A stretch of 64,000 nt of DNA. Origin: Tetrahymena thermophila SB210 (taxonomy: Eukaryota; Ciliophora; Oligohymenophorea; Hymenostomatida; Tetrahymenidae). The stretch covers positions 186,001-250,000 of the forward strand of contig NW_002476163.1 of the NCBI RefSeq assembly GCF_000189635.1. The letters run 5' to 3'. A program made the position numbers and the translations under genes. The notes below the pieces were generated by a model, which ran no database searches, was not told the origin of the DNA, and saw only the letters and a list, made by a program, of their open reading frames with translations. How positions within the stretch are numbered: the first letter of the stretch is position 1; each line of letters begins with the position of its first letter. This document shows, piece after piece, positions 1 through 12,086 of this stretch.

Positions 1-298
1 ATATTAAATAAAAAAGAATCATCCGAATCAAACAAAAAGAAGAGGTATATTAATTAAATATTCTTTATTTTGTAATTCCATATTTTACAACACACCTCAT
101 CCCTTTAACAATACTAAGACATTAGTTTATTTGCTCCTGCATTATACTTTACTTTACGTAGTTAAGCAATGAATATTATCCCATTTAGAGATGAATATAC
201 TTCATATTATTACTTATTCTGATCATTTTTCAACTTGCATATTAATTCTTAATTACTGATTAATTTAAAAACTAGACCAAACAAAAACTGCTTATATC
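1..298. other. 5' edge, no gene placed
   Basis: AT-rich sequence before the first gene. The first 45 bases could be the last exon of a gene entering from the left, because a hydrophilic Lys/Ser-rich stretch is open in frame 1, but nothing confirms it. No RNA gene or repeat seen. Confidence 0.4.
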
Positions 299-2713
299 AT
301 GTTTTATAGAACTGCATAGACCTTTGGCAGAGGATTATTTAGAGCCTTACAAAGAAATCAAAAACGTATTGCCATGACAGCATTGCCTATCTTTTTGTTT
401 TCTCAATAGGTATCTCAAAGATTTATGGCTCAAGAGGCTGAAGCTCCATAGGAAACTGTTGAAGTTAGCCAAAACGGAAAAAGCTCAGTAACTCCTAAAG
501 TTGATGCTACCGGAGCTATCTAACTTTGCCATAAGAATGACCTTAAAGATGGTGAATTGAAGTTATACACAGTCGGAGATAAGAAAATTCTTCTTGCTAA
601 AATAGGTGGCTAATACTATGCTTGTGATGCTGTTTCTCCAGTAGATAATAAAACACTACTTGATTCTACTTTGCTCATTGGTGATAAAATCTACGATATA
701 GTTAATGGTGCTATCTTCTCAATTAAGGATGGTAATCAATAAATATTCACTTACTAATTTTAAATGATAATAAGTATCCAAAATGTGTGTAATTTAGAAC
801 TAACACATGATACTAAAGATTTTACTTAATTTGTTTTCATACTTCTATTTTATTTTAAAAGGTGTCACTGAATACTCTCCTAATTTAGAACAACTTAAGG
901 TATTAAAAGTAAATGAGACAGATGACCATGTTATCTCTGTCCGCTATACAAATGAAAAACCATTCTTTGATACTGTTAATATGAGAGGTTGGGTTCCCGA
1001 TTTCACTAACTTGGTTATTTTAGGTAGTGGCATTGAAAGCATTAATATTATTAGAACTCTCCGTCAAGCTAAATACAGAGGTCTTATCACTCTTATGTTT
1101 GGTGAAGATATTGATGGCCCTTATGATCTTAACCTCTTGTTCGAAGATTTGGAAAATACTGAAAGACCTCCAATTAGAGAAAAGGAATTTTATGAATAAT
1201 TCTAAGTTAAAATAGCTAAGAATAAAGAAAAAGTAAAATATATCAACATTGATGAGCAAGTCATTAAAACCGTTTAGGGTAAAGAAGATCCTGTTCCTTA
1301 TTAAAAGTTAGTTTATTCCTTAGGAATACGTCCTCGTTTCCATGGTGTTAGTGGACTTGGTTTGCAAGGTATTTATCAACCATGTTCATTAACTGAATTC
1401 AAGTAGATCAAAAAGGATAGTGCAAATTTCAAGAACATCGTCATAGTAGGTGATACTGTTAATAGTATCCGTTTAGCTTGCAATCTAAAGAAAAACACTA
1501 AAGCAAATATTACTTTAGTAACTGAATCTAGCAATGTCCTAAGCAAGGATAATTTAGGAGAAGACATTTCAGCAACTTTAGTTTAAGAGTTGAAGAACAC
1601 TGGCGTTAAAGTTGTCAAATCTCAACAATTAAAAGGTAAAATATTTCTTTTTCAAAATCTTTATGCAAAATAAGTTAAGTTTATGTAAGCAAGCTCGTTT
1701 AATAAGCTAAGAAGATACAAAAGATATGCATTAATTATTTAATTAAAAGTTAAAAGCAATTCAATCTATTTTAATATAAAGAAATTTACTTGAAAAGTGT
1801 AAGTCGAAAAAAATAAGGAAATAAGAAAAATTTTAATTAATTTTTAGAGCGAATGCATATTAAACTTTACTTAAATTTAATAAATTAAAGATACTGAACT
1901 TAATTAATAAATTAATTAAATATCTAATATTTAATAGCCATAGAAGGAACAAAAGCAGTAGAGTAAGTAGAATTATCAAAGGATAAAATAAAGTGCGATG
2001 CCCTCTTTTTAATGAGAGAAGAATTCCCTAACATAGATCCTTTGGAATCTAGCATGAGACTTTGCAGCGATGGTGCTCTTTATACTGATTCCTTCTAAAG
2101 AACTGTCAGTTAAAACATGTGGACTGTTGGTCCTACTGCTTCAATTATAGCTCCTTTCATTGCTTCTCGTTTAGCATACAGAAATTCTGGTGATGTCTTA
2201 TTGCAAGCTCACACTACTGCCTTGAACTTAATTGAAAAAAGACTTGCTTTAAGAACCATTCCTTTTGATAAGGTTAAAGTTGGTAATACCCAAATCAATA
2301 AGATAGGTAATTTATTAACTCAGATCCATTTGATACTTAGATAAAAATTTTATTCAAACATTTACAAAAACTTATTAAGCCTTTAATATGATTCACTAAT
2401 TTAAATAAATAAATAAATTAATTAATTAGGTTTCCCAGAAGTCAGTAACAGAGCTGAAATCGTTGGTGATTAGTAATCTAACAATTATATGGTTTACTAC
2501 TTCAGAGATGATCAACTAGTTGGAGCTGCTACACCTTCCAGATATCGTGACTTAACAATTGTAAGAGAAGCTCTTTTCTAAGATATTATTCCTAGAGGAA
2601 AGTTTGAGATTAACATTAAAGATTTAGAAAATAAAATTTTCAGTCTTTCTGCTAAAAAATTGAACAGTAAGTTCATGGAAAATATGAGAAAAAGACCTCA
2701 TATGACAAAGTGA
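299..2713 (+). CDS. AIFM3-like Rieske/FAD-oxidoreductase homologue, cofactor motifs lost
   Basis: Four exons (299-731, 862-1635, 1938-2306, 2430-2713) give 619 residues with the ciliate code. The Arg-rich, acid-free N terminus looks like a mitochondrial targeting peptide. Residues about 75-165 align by eye with a Rieske domain (FSIKDGVTEYSPNLEQLKV matches the FNIKTG... end of that fold). The rest follows the pyridine-nucleotide oxidoreductase plan, with two Rossmann segments (NLVILGSG.. and NIVIVGD..), as in animal AIFM3. The Rieske CxH and CxxH cluster ligands are absent, both GxGxxG loops are altered (GSGIES, GDTVNS), and the usual GD that contacts FAD late in the fold is GP in MWTVGPTAS. 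The family assignment is by resemblance. I infer a non-catalytic, probably structural mitochondrial protein. The start at 299 is the first in-frame ATG before the targeting-like segment. Confidence 0.75.
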
Positions 2714-3965
2714 AAACTGTTTCTCTTTAGAAAAGTTGGCACTTTGATCTTCTCTAGTAATTCTTAGACCTTCTTTATAGTAAAAATAGTAATAAAAATA
2801 AAACAAATAAAAAATAAATGCATACAAAATAATTCAATTCAATCTATTAATAATCCATCCATCCATCCATCCATCCATCCATCCATCCATCCATCCATCT
2901 ACTTTAATACTATATCTATGAAAACAATTTCATCATCAACCTATTTTATTCATTATAAATAGCATTTTTTCATATCTTTGTTTTTTATTGTATACCAATC
3001 AATTCAAAACTTCTAAATATTTTTAAAACAAAATAAATAAATTTTATATTTTTAAAAATATTTTTATTTAATCTTATTTAGTTTTTTTAAGTTTAGGTTT
3101 TTATATGAATTTCATTGTTAAAATTGTTATTTACATTTATTATATAAATATTTGAAGTATTAGATCTAATTAATACTAAGTGAGTAACAGATAGTTATTC
3201 AAAATTTATAAAATAATAAAAAATAAATGATTATAATTTAAGGAGAAAAAAAATTCGTAAATTATTGAAGATATTATATTGTTTGATTCTATTGTACTTT
3301 TATTGAAAAAGAAAGAAGAATGTTTAATTAAGCTGAATTAAATGATAAAGATTAAACAATATAAAGAATTGACAGAAAGATTGATGGAATACATGCATGA
3401 AAATTTAAAAATAGTGATTGATATATTAGTTTTTATATCTGTTTGTAAAGAAAAAAAAGAGTCTAAATCATTTAATTTGTAATCTCAAAATTTATATTAA
3501 ATATATTATATACATATATTGTTTTTCTGTCGAGTTTTTGCTTTTAATTAATTTTATAAACAAACATTAAAGTTTGTTAATTAACAATTTCTTTAAAATA
3601 CTAAATATTAAAGAAGAATCAAATAAACAAACAAACAAACTAGCTAGCAAATAACTAACTACAAATTCAAAGTATTAAAATAGGGTAAAAGCTACTAAAG
3701 ATCTTGTGACTTTAAATTATTTTTATTTTGTTTGAGTAAATGAATAATGAATCTAACGTATACATTCGCAAAAGGTTTTATATTTTTTAGTTCTTATTAG
3801 CTAATTAGTTTCACTTAATTAGGTCTTCTTTAAGATCAAATGACTATTATTTTACTTTTCAAAATAATTAAATAGACATGATCTTATTCTAACCATGTGT
3901 TTTTAACATGAATTAGCAAAAATATTAAGCAGCAAGCAGTTCCGAGAAATTCTGATGAAATAGAC
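2714..3965. other. Intergenic, one unexplained open stretch
   Basis: AT-rich spacer with a tetranucleotide microsatellite at 2853-2898. A plus-strand stretch from about 3230 to 3740 has no TGA in one frame, and its middle (about 3240-3420) reads as a plausible helical protein segment. It has no convincing start and no recognised family, so I do not call it a gene. Confidence 0.4.
2853..2898. repeat. (ATCC)n microsatellite
   Basis: About eleven uninterrupted ATCC units lie 140 bp after the stop of the AIFM3-like gene. This is the most GC-rich spot in an otherwise A/T spacer. Confidence 0.95.
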
Positions 3966-6900
3966 ATGGGTAATAGTCGAAGAGCCAATGAAAAAGAAAA
4001 CAGTTCTCGCTTGTACTAAAATATTGGTGGTAGTTTGATGAATAACATAGGACTTGATTAAATTAAGATTGGGAATACCTCTTAGTATTACAGTGCAGGA
4101 GGAACACAAACAAATTTACCTTCTCATATGGGTTTATCTTAAAACAGTGGGATTTCAAATCAAACAACTAATAGCTAAGGATCAAATAGCACTTAAAATG
4201 TGATACTTACTGTTACTAGAATTGTTCCATATTAATAACACCCTTCCTAAACATAACAATTGTAATAATAAATACTTAATCATTAACAATAACAATAGTT
4301 AATGAGCTCACTTTAGAATAATATGCTGTAATCTTCATAGTTTTAATAATAGTCAGGGAATCAAAATATATACTACCAAAACTATCAACAAAGTAATTCT
4401 TAGAAGGGCTAAATGAATTCCCCCACAAGAAGATTTGTTCAAAATCAAAAACCTTTACAAAATGGATAATCAAAAAAAACACAATCGATAGGAAATATAC
4501 AATAATAGTAATAATAAGTAACAAATGCAAGTATAGGTATTTGAATATTATTTTACAAATTTTATTTTATATTAAAATACTTCAAACCCTCAAACTAATT
4601 ACCACTATCTAAATTCTACTTTTAGTTAGAGGGTTAAAAGTTAAACTGATATTTCGATATTTACATAAAAAATATTTTCATTTATAATACAACATTTTAT
4701 TTTGATTTTGAATTTTACCATCTAATTCATTCTAATCAAATAATTTTTGTATTATCAGAAAAAACTAACGAGACAGATGATGTTAATTCACCCGGAGGCC
4801 CAAGATAGATCTCAATACATGTATTAAATAAATATGTTTTGTTGATATTTTTGGTTCTATGTTTCATAAGAAATATAAATACTAATGATTCAATTTATTA
4901 AATATTTTTTAAAAATTGATTTTCAATTATTAAACAAGTTATTTTTAATATTTTGAATAATAGTATTTAAATGGATAAAGCTCTTTCTAAGGTTAAGTGT
5001 AATAAAATAATTTATCAGGTTAGAGTATGGGAGTCCATTACAATGCACAAAAAAAGAGCATGAATCATATAGAAATGGAGGAATCGGGAGGTTAAGGTGC
5101 TGATTAATCTGGTAATTGTTCAGGATTGGATAAGTCACCTAAATTTAAACCATGTAAATATGTTCTTTTAATTTTTTTCATTTTCTCTTAAAATAATTCT
5201 AAAGAAACAAAGTTTCCACCAATAACAAAGGGCTCAAGTGCACAAAGTAGCTAAAATACAAGCAATTACAAATTATAAAAAATAAAAATGTAAGATAAAG
5301 AAGTTCGAAAAAATATTGTAGCTCTTGATTCTATTTCTAGTAGTATTATTTATTTTAGAAAGTAATACAATTAATTGATACTATTTTTTTGTAATTTTTT
5401 AAGGAATGGATTAGTTTACAGGTTTAAATTAAGTTGGCGGTGTCTTAGGAAATAATACATTTAAAATTCTAAAATAAGGTTAGCAATAAGGAAGCTATTA
5501 CAATTAGTTCAAGTATAAATTTATATTTATATCTAATTATTTATATATATTTATAGTAATTATTTGATTTTAGTAAAGCCATTTAGGAGAGCAATGGAAT
5601 ATTAGCTGTGGGAAACTCTTTGAATCAGCTTGATATGGATATAAAAGGTATAATACCTTAAGAGAATCCTCATTATTATCCATCTTATAAAGTAAAAAGA
5701 GCTAATCCTAATTAAAAGCACTCAAAAGATTTCCATACAAATAAAGATACAAAAGAAAATGGAGATAACTTATATTTAGAAGTGGTAAATTCTAAATAAA
5801 TGAACGAAGTCAATCACAACTTTATTTCTTCTTAGCAAGAATTCAATTAGAACTACCCTTCTACTGCAGGCTAAGGGGAAGGAAGAGAAAATAAATTTAT
5901 CGAAAATTACTCAGCTGGATAAGAAGATGCAAATAGTAATGATATAAATAGATCTTCTAGCACTCCTATGCTATTGAAGAAAGAAGCTACTAAGCGTCTT
6001 GAAAAGATAAAACATCATAATACAATAGAAGGTAATGGGAATGAAAACGAATAGTAAAACAACCGCTATGAAAAAATTACATCTCAAAAGATCAATGCAG
6101 TTTTAGGAAGTAATTCATCTAAGCATGTTGTCACTATTCAAAAGAAAGAAAAATCAAAACTAAATTTAAATAGATTTGAAGATTCTGATAGAGAAAGTGA
6201 TCATCCCTAACTGAATCCACTCACTCAGAAGAAGTATTCTCATAATGGGCAATCAGTGAATGCAAAAAAGCCTATATCTGGAGCCATTTAAGCAAATACA
6301 AGTCTTAAACCTATTAAAATTTTAAAAAAATAGTAAGAAGGCGAACTTTCAGAAAATTAAAATGCTGAAACTGTAAGCATCCGCTCATCTAACATTGATT
6401 TACAGTAAACTCCCCAATAAAGCGTAAAAGAAAGTGGTAAGAAAGCTCCAAAAGAAGAACAAATTTCTTCATCGAATAATACAAATTAAGAAGAAGATTA
6501 TTAAGGAGATGATGAAGACTTTAAAGGATCTTCAAATCTTAGTAATCAAGCCAAACAAAACTACTAAAATAATAAAGGAACAGATTTTTTCAAGATTAAC
6601 CCCAAAGAAAATCAACTAAATTAAAACGAGAGAGCCAGCAGCAATATTAAAGGAGCTATAATAACAAACGATCAATCATCATTTGAAAAAACTCCATAAA
6701 TGAGAAAAAAAACATACTAACAAAAATAAGCTATGAATTTGGGAAATAACTAGATTAAATAAAATGGCGAATTAGACAATATTCTAAATGATAGCATTCA
6801 AAAAGCTCCTTTGAATATAAAGACAACAAAAGAAAAAGAAGCCAAGCTATCTGAATAAACTATTTAAAATAATGCTGACATAAACGCCTCAAATAAAAAA

Positions 6901-9847
6901 AAATAGAAAAAGAAAAAGAAAAGAAACACATTAGTTGGACCTCAAGGTGGCTAAAATAATGGTTTATCCTCATTAAACTAAGGTTAAATGAAGAATGGCT
7001 AATTAGTAGGAAAATATGATAACCTTCCTAAAGAAGTGTAAAGGATAAACTAATATTAAGATTTCATAAGAGCAGTTAATTTCTCTAACAATATTGATGT
7101 TATTCCAATTTAAAAGCCTTGCTTTAAGATGTATGTTGGCAAAGGTAATAATTCTTACTTAATCAAATCAAGCGTTAAATAGAGATGGTGGCTTCAGTTA
7201 GAAACAAACAAAGATAAAGTTGATCAATGCCACATAGTGTGGACATAGCTAAGATTTAATGAATTTCTTAATAACCTCAAAGCTTTTACTGGACCCAGGA
7301 TCACAACAGACAATTAAATCCTTGGTTCTGAATAAAAGATTAATATAAAAACTAACGACTCATTTGCAGATACAAACAATAACAACGATGCTTCTACGAA
7401 CTTTGGTAAAAAGAATATAAATTTATTTATTTACTTAAATTATTTTATCTAATTTTATTAAAAATTAAAAATATAAATAATGTTTCCAAATTAAATAGAA
7501 AACTCCCCACTCCTAGACCACAAAATGAATTCATCAATAAATAAAGATTTAGACTCATAAAGCCAATTATAAGGAGACTTAGGGAATGCAATTGATTCAA
7601 GTGATTCAGAAACTGAAAAATTAAGATCTTTAACATCTCGTCCCACAGTTAAAAAATCTAACTCTTTAAATAATTCCCTCTCTAGTTTAAAAGCAGAGTT
7701 AAAGAAAGGCTCTCCTAACCCAGGAACAGCAAATTCATAACCATAAAATAAAGTAAAAAATCTCCATAAATAATTTTTATGCTTAGTTATTTATATTTTC
7801 AAAAAAGGAAACACGTTCTCTCACACCAAGCACTAGAGGAAATGCCCCATAGAATTAATTGAAAGTGTAAGCAACCTATAATGTAAATGCTAAGCGTTTA
7901 TTCCATCCTAATGACTTTAAAAAAATTATGGAGATTCAACCTAACAAAGACTACGATTTAAGATATTTCTTTTCCTAATCTCTGCCTGATTAATTTTAAC
8001 AATTCCAAAAAGTAATATATGATTTAATCTTTAAAAATTTTTTAAAAATGCTAAAAATTAAAAAATGATTTAGGAATTCGACACTTTTTAAGATCCTAAC
8101 TCATTAAAAATGCATAATCACTTGGAAAATAATTGGAATCTCTCAAATAAAAAAGCTCTCTTTTATAATTTAAGAAACTATTACACAACAATAAAACAGA
8201 ACCCATTCGAAAACATACCATTAACTTTTCATATTAAAGATGGAATTAATGATCCTGAATACACCAAATTTTTAGAACACTGGAAACAAAAAGAAGATGA
8301 ATGCAACTAAAAAGAAAAGTTGAGATTAGAATACAAGTATTCTTCAGATAAAGCAAAGCAATCAATAGGAAGTAATATGAAGAAACCCAGAAATATTTGG
8401 ATTATAAAACCAGGTGAAATTACAAACAGAGGAACAGGTATTACAGTTCTCAATGAAATAGATTAAATCACTTAACTTTTAGCTAAAAATGTAATTTTTA
8501 AATAATAAAAAAGATTTTATTAAAATAAATATTTATAAAAATTAGGATTTACACCCAAACGGTAAGCCAAAAACCTACATAGTTTAAAAATATTTAGACA
8601 ATCCACTACTTTATAATAAGGTAAACAAATTTAATTATTTCAAGCAATGATTTTTATCTTAACATTGTCATTGTTTGGCTTTGTTTTATTTATTTATAAA
8701 AAAAATTAATTATGTTGCAATTTCTATACTATTTAGCTCATAATTTATTGTCAATTTAAATACTTTAAGCAGCAATATTTTTAAATTATTACAATTTAAA
8801 AGTGAAGTATTTTGTATTTAATATATAATTTTAAAATTTAAAGCGTAAATTTGACATTAGATGCTATCTGCTTGTTACTGTTATAAAAGGAAGGATGAAG
8901 GCATACTGGTATTAAGATGGGTATATTAGAACTAGTTGTAAGGAGTATAATTGCAAAAGCTTAACTAATAAAGTAAGTTTTTAAATATAAAGATTGTTTT
9001 AAAATATACAAAATTTAATAGATGATTCATTTAACAAATGACGCTGTGCAAAAAAAGTGCGAAGATTATGGAAAATATGAACCTGGAAATAAACTTTCTT
9101 ATAATGATCTTTAAAGGTATCTTGACTAGAATCACACAGAATAAAAAATAAATTTCTAAACTGTTATTTATCCTAGAATGAGAGTAAATAAATAAATACC
9201 TAATTAATTTCAAATATTAAATGTAATTTATTCAATTAAGTAATTAGCTCTTGATTGTATTAAATCAACTTTCCTTAAGATGGATCCACAGAGAAGGGAA
9301 ATCACCTTTGAAGTACATAACTTCTACTCACTAAAATATTTAATTTATTCATTTTGCATATAAAAGGTTTTTGGTTTAGATTACATGATTGATGAAGAAT
9401 TTAAAACGTGGCTTATTGAAGTAAATACTAACCCATGCCTTGAGCTCTCTTCACCTCTTCTAGCACGTATTATTCCAGCTATGATAGAAAATGCTTTTAG
9501 GTATTTCTTTAAATTAATGTATTTATTATTTTTAATACTATTTATAAAATATTTAGAATCGCAATTGATCCCATTTTTGGATTTCCTCCAATTAATGACT
9601 GGTCAGCATCTGCTAAAAAAACATTCATTCCTGATTCAATAATGGAAAACAATAAATTTGAATTGATATTTGACGAAGCATTTGATGGTCCATCTTTACA
9701 AGCTCTTTTCGCTCAATATAATGAATAATAATGTAAGTTATATTTATACAAACAGTATTATATTAAACCTTTATCAACAAAAACTTAGAGGATATAATTA
9801 TAGAAGAAGAAGAGGAGGAAGAGGAAGAAATTGAAGATGAATAATGA
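3966..9847 (+). CDS. TTLL-family tubulin polyglycylase/polyglutamylase, TTLL10-like
   Basis: Sixteen exons fit in phase: 3966-4536, 4759-4820, 4964-5153, 5205-5339, 5404-5512, 5574-7405, 7499-7752, 7808-8011, 8074-8490, 8546-8620, 8844-8972, 9022-9183, 9241-9312, 9367-9500, 9557-9732, 9789-9847, giving 1,526 residues. The first ~850 residues are N/Q/S/K-rich. From residue ~874 comes the TTLL N-domain (VGKGNNS, then RWW and WTQ). The ATP-grasp core follows: NIWIIKPGEITNRGTGI (~1222), RKFDIRCYLLV, HLTNDAVQKKCEDYGKYEPG, and the Mg-binding EVNTNPCLE (~1421), with an acidic C-terminal tail. All key ATP-grasp residues appear present. The family adds glutamate or glycine chains to tubulin in cilia. 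The HLTNDAVQ..EPGNKLSY block resembles TTLL10, but substrate cannot be told from sequence. The start begins MGNS, a possible N-myristoylation signal. An upstream ATG at 3908 runs into TGA after 15 codons. Confidence 0.85.
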
Positions 9848-10130
9848 ACATACTAAACATAATTTATATATTTAAAAAAAAGATAAAAACTACTAAATTA
9901 ATTATTTTAAAGATATGTTAATTATGGAAAAAAATATTTATAATACAAAGTAATTAATATAAAATAAATAAATTAATTAATTAATTATATCTTTTTATTT
10001 GCTTATTTATTTTTAATATTGTGATTTAATTCTAACTAATTAACTAATTCAAAGTGAATAAACTAAACTCAACCTTCCTTTATGTTAAATGATAATTAAA
10101 TTGTTTTTTTTTGTTGACATGAAAAAAATT
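9848..10130. other. Spacer between TTLL gene and tRNA array
   Basis: AT-rich spacer. The T-run at the 3' side of the first minus-strand tRNA lies at its right edge. Nothing else seen. Confidence 0.6.
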
Positions 10131-10202
10131 GGGGTCGTCCGAGAATCGAACCCGGGACCTCTCGTACCCTAAACGAGAATCATGCCACTAGACCAACAAC
10201 CC
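10131..10202 (-). tRNA. tRNA-Pro (AGG), copy 1 of 8
   Basis: Seventy-two bases fold as a standard cloverleaf: acceptor GGGTTGT pairs with ACGACCC (one G-T), anticodon stem CTCGT/ACGAG, loop TTAGGGT with anticodon AGG, and T-loop GGTTCGATTC. Internal A box TGGTCTAGTGG and B box GGTTCGATTC are intact. No CCA is encoded and there is no intron, as for a eukaryotic nuclear tRNA. A T-run follows the 3' end as a Pol III terminator, and TTGATTAA lies directly 5'. AGG (inosine at the wobble base) would read CCT and CCC. Confidence 0.95.
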
Positions 10203-10300
10203 TTAATCAATAATCTTTCTTCAATTATAAAAGATTTTCTTTTAACTTTATAATTGAATAAATAAGTTTATGATAAGAAAACTATTTAAAATAAAAAATT

Positions 10301-10372
10301 GGGGTCGTCCGAGAATCGAACCCGGGACCTCTCGTACCCTAAACGAGAATCATGCCACTAGACCAACAACCC
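10301..10372 (-). tRNA. tRNA-Pro (AGG), copy 2 of 8
   Basis: Same 72 bases as copy 1, with the same 5' TTGATTAA flank and a 3' T-run. Pitch to copy 1 is 170 bp. Confidence 0.95.
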
Positions 10373-10472
10373 TTAATCAAAATATTTTAGAAAATAGAAA
10401 AAATTCTTTTCTTTTTTTGTTTTCAGTTAATAGTTATTGTGGTTTGAACTTATTTAAAAATAAATAAAAATT

Positions 10473-10544
10473 GGGGTCGTCCGAGAATCGAACCCGGGAC
10501 CTCTCGTACCCTAAACGAGAATCATGCCACTAGACCAACAACCC
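10473..10544 (-). tRNA. tRNA-Pro (AGG), copy 3 of 8
   Basis: Same 72 bases as the other copies, with TTGATTAA upstream and a 3' T-run. Pitch to copy 2 is 172 bp, with an unrelated spacer. Confidence 0.95.
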
Positions 10545-10650
10545 TTAATCAAGATGTTTTTTTTCTTAAAAAAAATTCTGATTTGTTCTGAAATAAAATA
10601 AATTAAATTTATGAATAAATTGAAGCATTTTAGAATAAAATAAAAAAATT

Positions 10651-10722
10651 GGGGTCGTCCGAGAATCGAACCCGGGACCTCTCGTACCCTAAACGAGAAT
10701 CATGCCACTAGACCAACAACCC
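10651..10722 (-). tRNA. tRNA-Pro (AGG), copy 4 of 8
   Basis: Same 72 bases as the other copies, with TTGATTAA upstream and a seven-T terminator. Pitch to copy 3 is 178 bp. Confidence 0.95.
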
Positions 10723-10862
10723 TTAATCAATATTTCTTTTTTGGATCCAAAAATTTTGATTTGCTAAAAAAAATTAAAATAAAATTAATTTTACAAAAAA
10801 AAGTCATTAAATTTGATGGATGAATTCTCATTCTTTACCAATAAAATAAAAAAATAAAAATT

Positions 10863-10934
10863 GGGGTCGTCCGAGAATCGAACCCGGGACCTCTCGTACC
10901 CTAAACGAGAATCATGCCACTAGACCAACAACCC
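10863..10934 (-). tRNA. tRNA-Pro (AGG), copy 5 of 8
   Basis: Same 72 bases as the other copies, with TTGATTAA upstream and a 3' T-run. Pitch to copy 4 is 212 bp. Confidence 0.95.
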
Positions 10935-11042
10935 TTAATCAATTATTTTGTTTTGTTTTCTAAAGACTTTTCTAATTACCAAAATATGCAAATCAATAAA
11001 TATACATGAGATCAAAATTTATATATTGAATTAAAAAAAATT

Positions 11043-11114
11043 GGGGTCGTCCGAGAATCGAACCCGGGACCTCTCGTACCCTAAACGAGAATCATGCCAC
11101 TAGACCAACAACCC
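11043..11114 (-). tRNA. tRNA-Pro (AGG), copy 6 of 8
   Basis: Same 72 bases as the other copies, with TTGATTAA upstream and an eight-T terminator. Pitch to copy 5 is 180 bp. Confidence 0.95.
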
Positions 11115-11401
11115 TTAATCAACAAATTTGATTTAAAATTAAGAGACCTTTTTAACTTGGAATAAATTAAAATTTTACTTTTCTCAATTTTCTTATTTGA
11201 TTTAATAACAATTTGAAATATAAATAAGAATATTTAAGACAAATAAATATATTAAGTCAAAAATAACAAAAATAAAATTAATAATATTCTCATAGGGATT
11301 AAAAATTTTATTGTATAAATTTTATAAAAAATCTATTTTAATAAAAATAGTATTAAAGCTTTTTATGTTCATAAAGAAGTTACTGATCAAGTAAAAAAAT
11401 T

Positions 11402-11473
11402 GGGGTCGTCCGAGAATCGAACCCGGGACCTCTCGTACCCTAAACGAGAATCATGCCACTAGACCAACAACCC
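11402..11473 (-). tRNA. tRNA-Pro (AGG), copy 7 of 8
   Basis: Same 72 bases as the other copies, with TTGATTAA upstream. The 359 bp pitch to copy 6 is about twice the usual one. I looked for a decayed copy in the gap and saw none. Confidence 0.95.
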
Positions 11474-11564
11474 TTAATCAATAGTATAATTAACTTTAAA
11501 AAAAATTTTTTTTATCTTTATATATTTTGCAGTAATTAAATGTTGCGTTGCAAAAATAAAAATT

Positions 11565-11636
11565 GGGGTCGTCCGAGAATCGAACCCGGGACCTCTCGTA
11601 CCCTAAACGAGAATCATGCCACTAGACCAACAACCC
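11565..11636 (-). tRNA. tRNA-Pro (AGG), copy 8 of 8
   Basis: Same 72 bases as the other copies. The 5' flank is CTGATTAA, one base off the shared octamer, which fits an array-edge copy. Pitch to copy 7 is 163 bp. Confidence 0.95.
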
Positions 11637-12086
11637 TTAATCAGTATAAATCGAATTATTTAAATTGATATGATTATTTTTGATAATTATTGAATTAAAT
11701 TTTACATTAAAAACCAAATTAAAAAATAATCTAATAAAGTAATAAAATTGTGTTAATAATTTAGTCAGAAAAATATTTTTTCTTATGACAAATAAAATTC
11801 TATATAAAAATAGATTCATTGTTTAAAGAGTATAAATCATTAAAAGGGAAAAAATAATCAATCTTTAAATTAAATTGATGTAGTAAAATAATATAAATAA
11901 TTATTCTCAACTATTTTTTTGGATATTTAATGAAAAATAATTCATATTTGATAAAAGCAACAATAAAAAAGACTATAAAAACAAGATTCAATTTGTCTTA
12001 ATTTGTTTTTTATATAAAGAACACTTTTATATTGTTTTATGATAAGTGTAATATTTTTTTTTTCATTTTTTTAACCAATTTATCTA
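11637..12086. other. Spacer, nothing recognised
   Basis: AT-rich spacer between the tRNA array and the 3' end of the minus-strand repeat gene. No gene, RNA or repeat seen. Confidence 0.6.

Noticed and set aside
4992-5018. A 27-bp GT..AG stretch that could be a tiny intron
   Set aside because: Its length is a multiple of three and it reads through in frame without TGA. It is also far shorter than other introns here.
11115-11401. Possible decayed ninth tRNA in the double-length gap
   Set aside because: I saw no A box, B box, anticodon stem or acceptor remnants on either strand.
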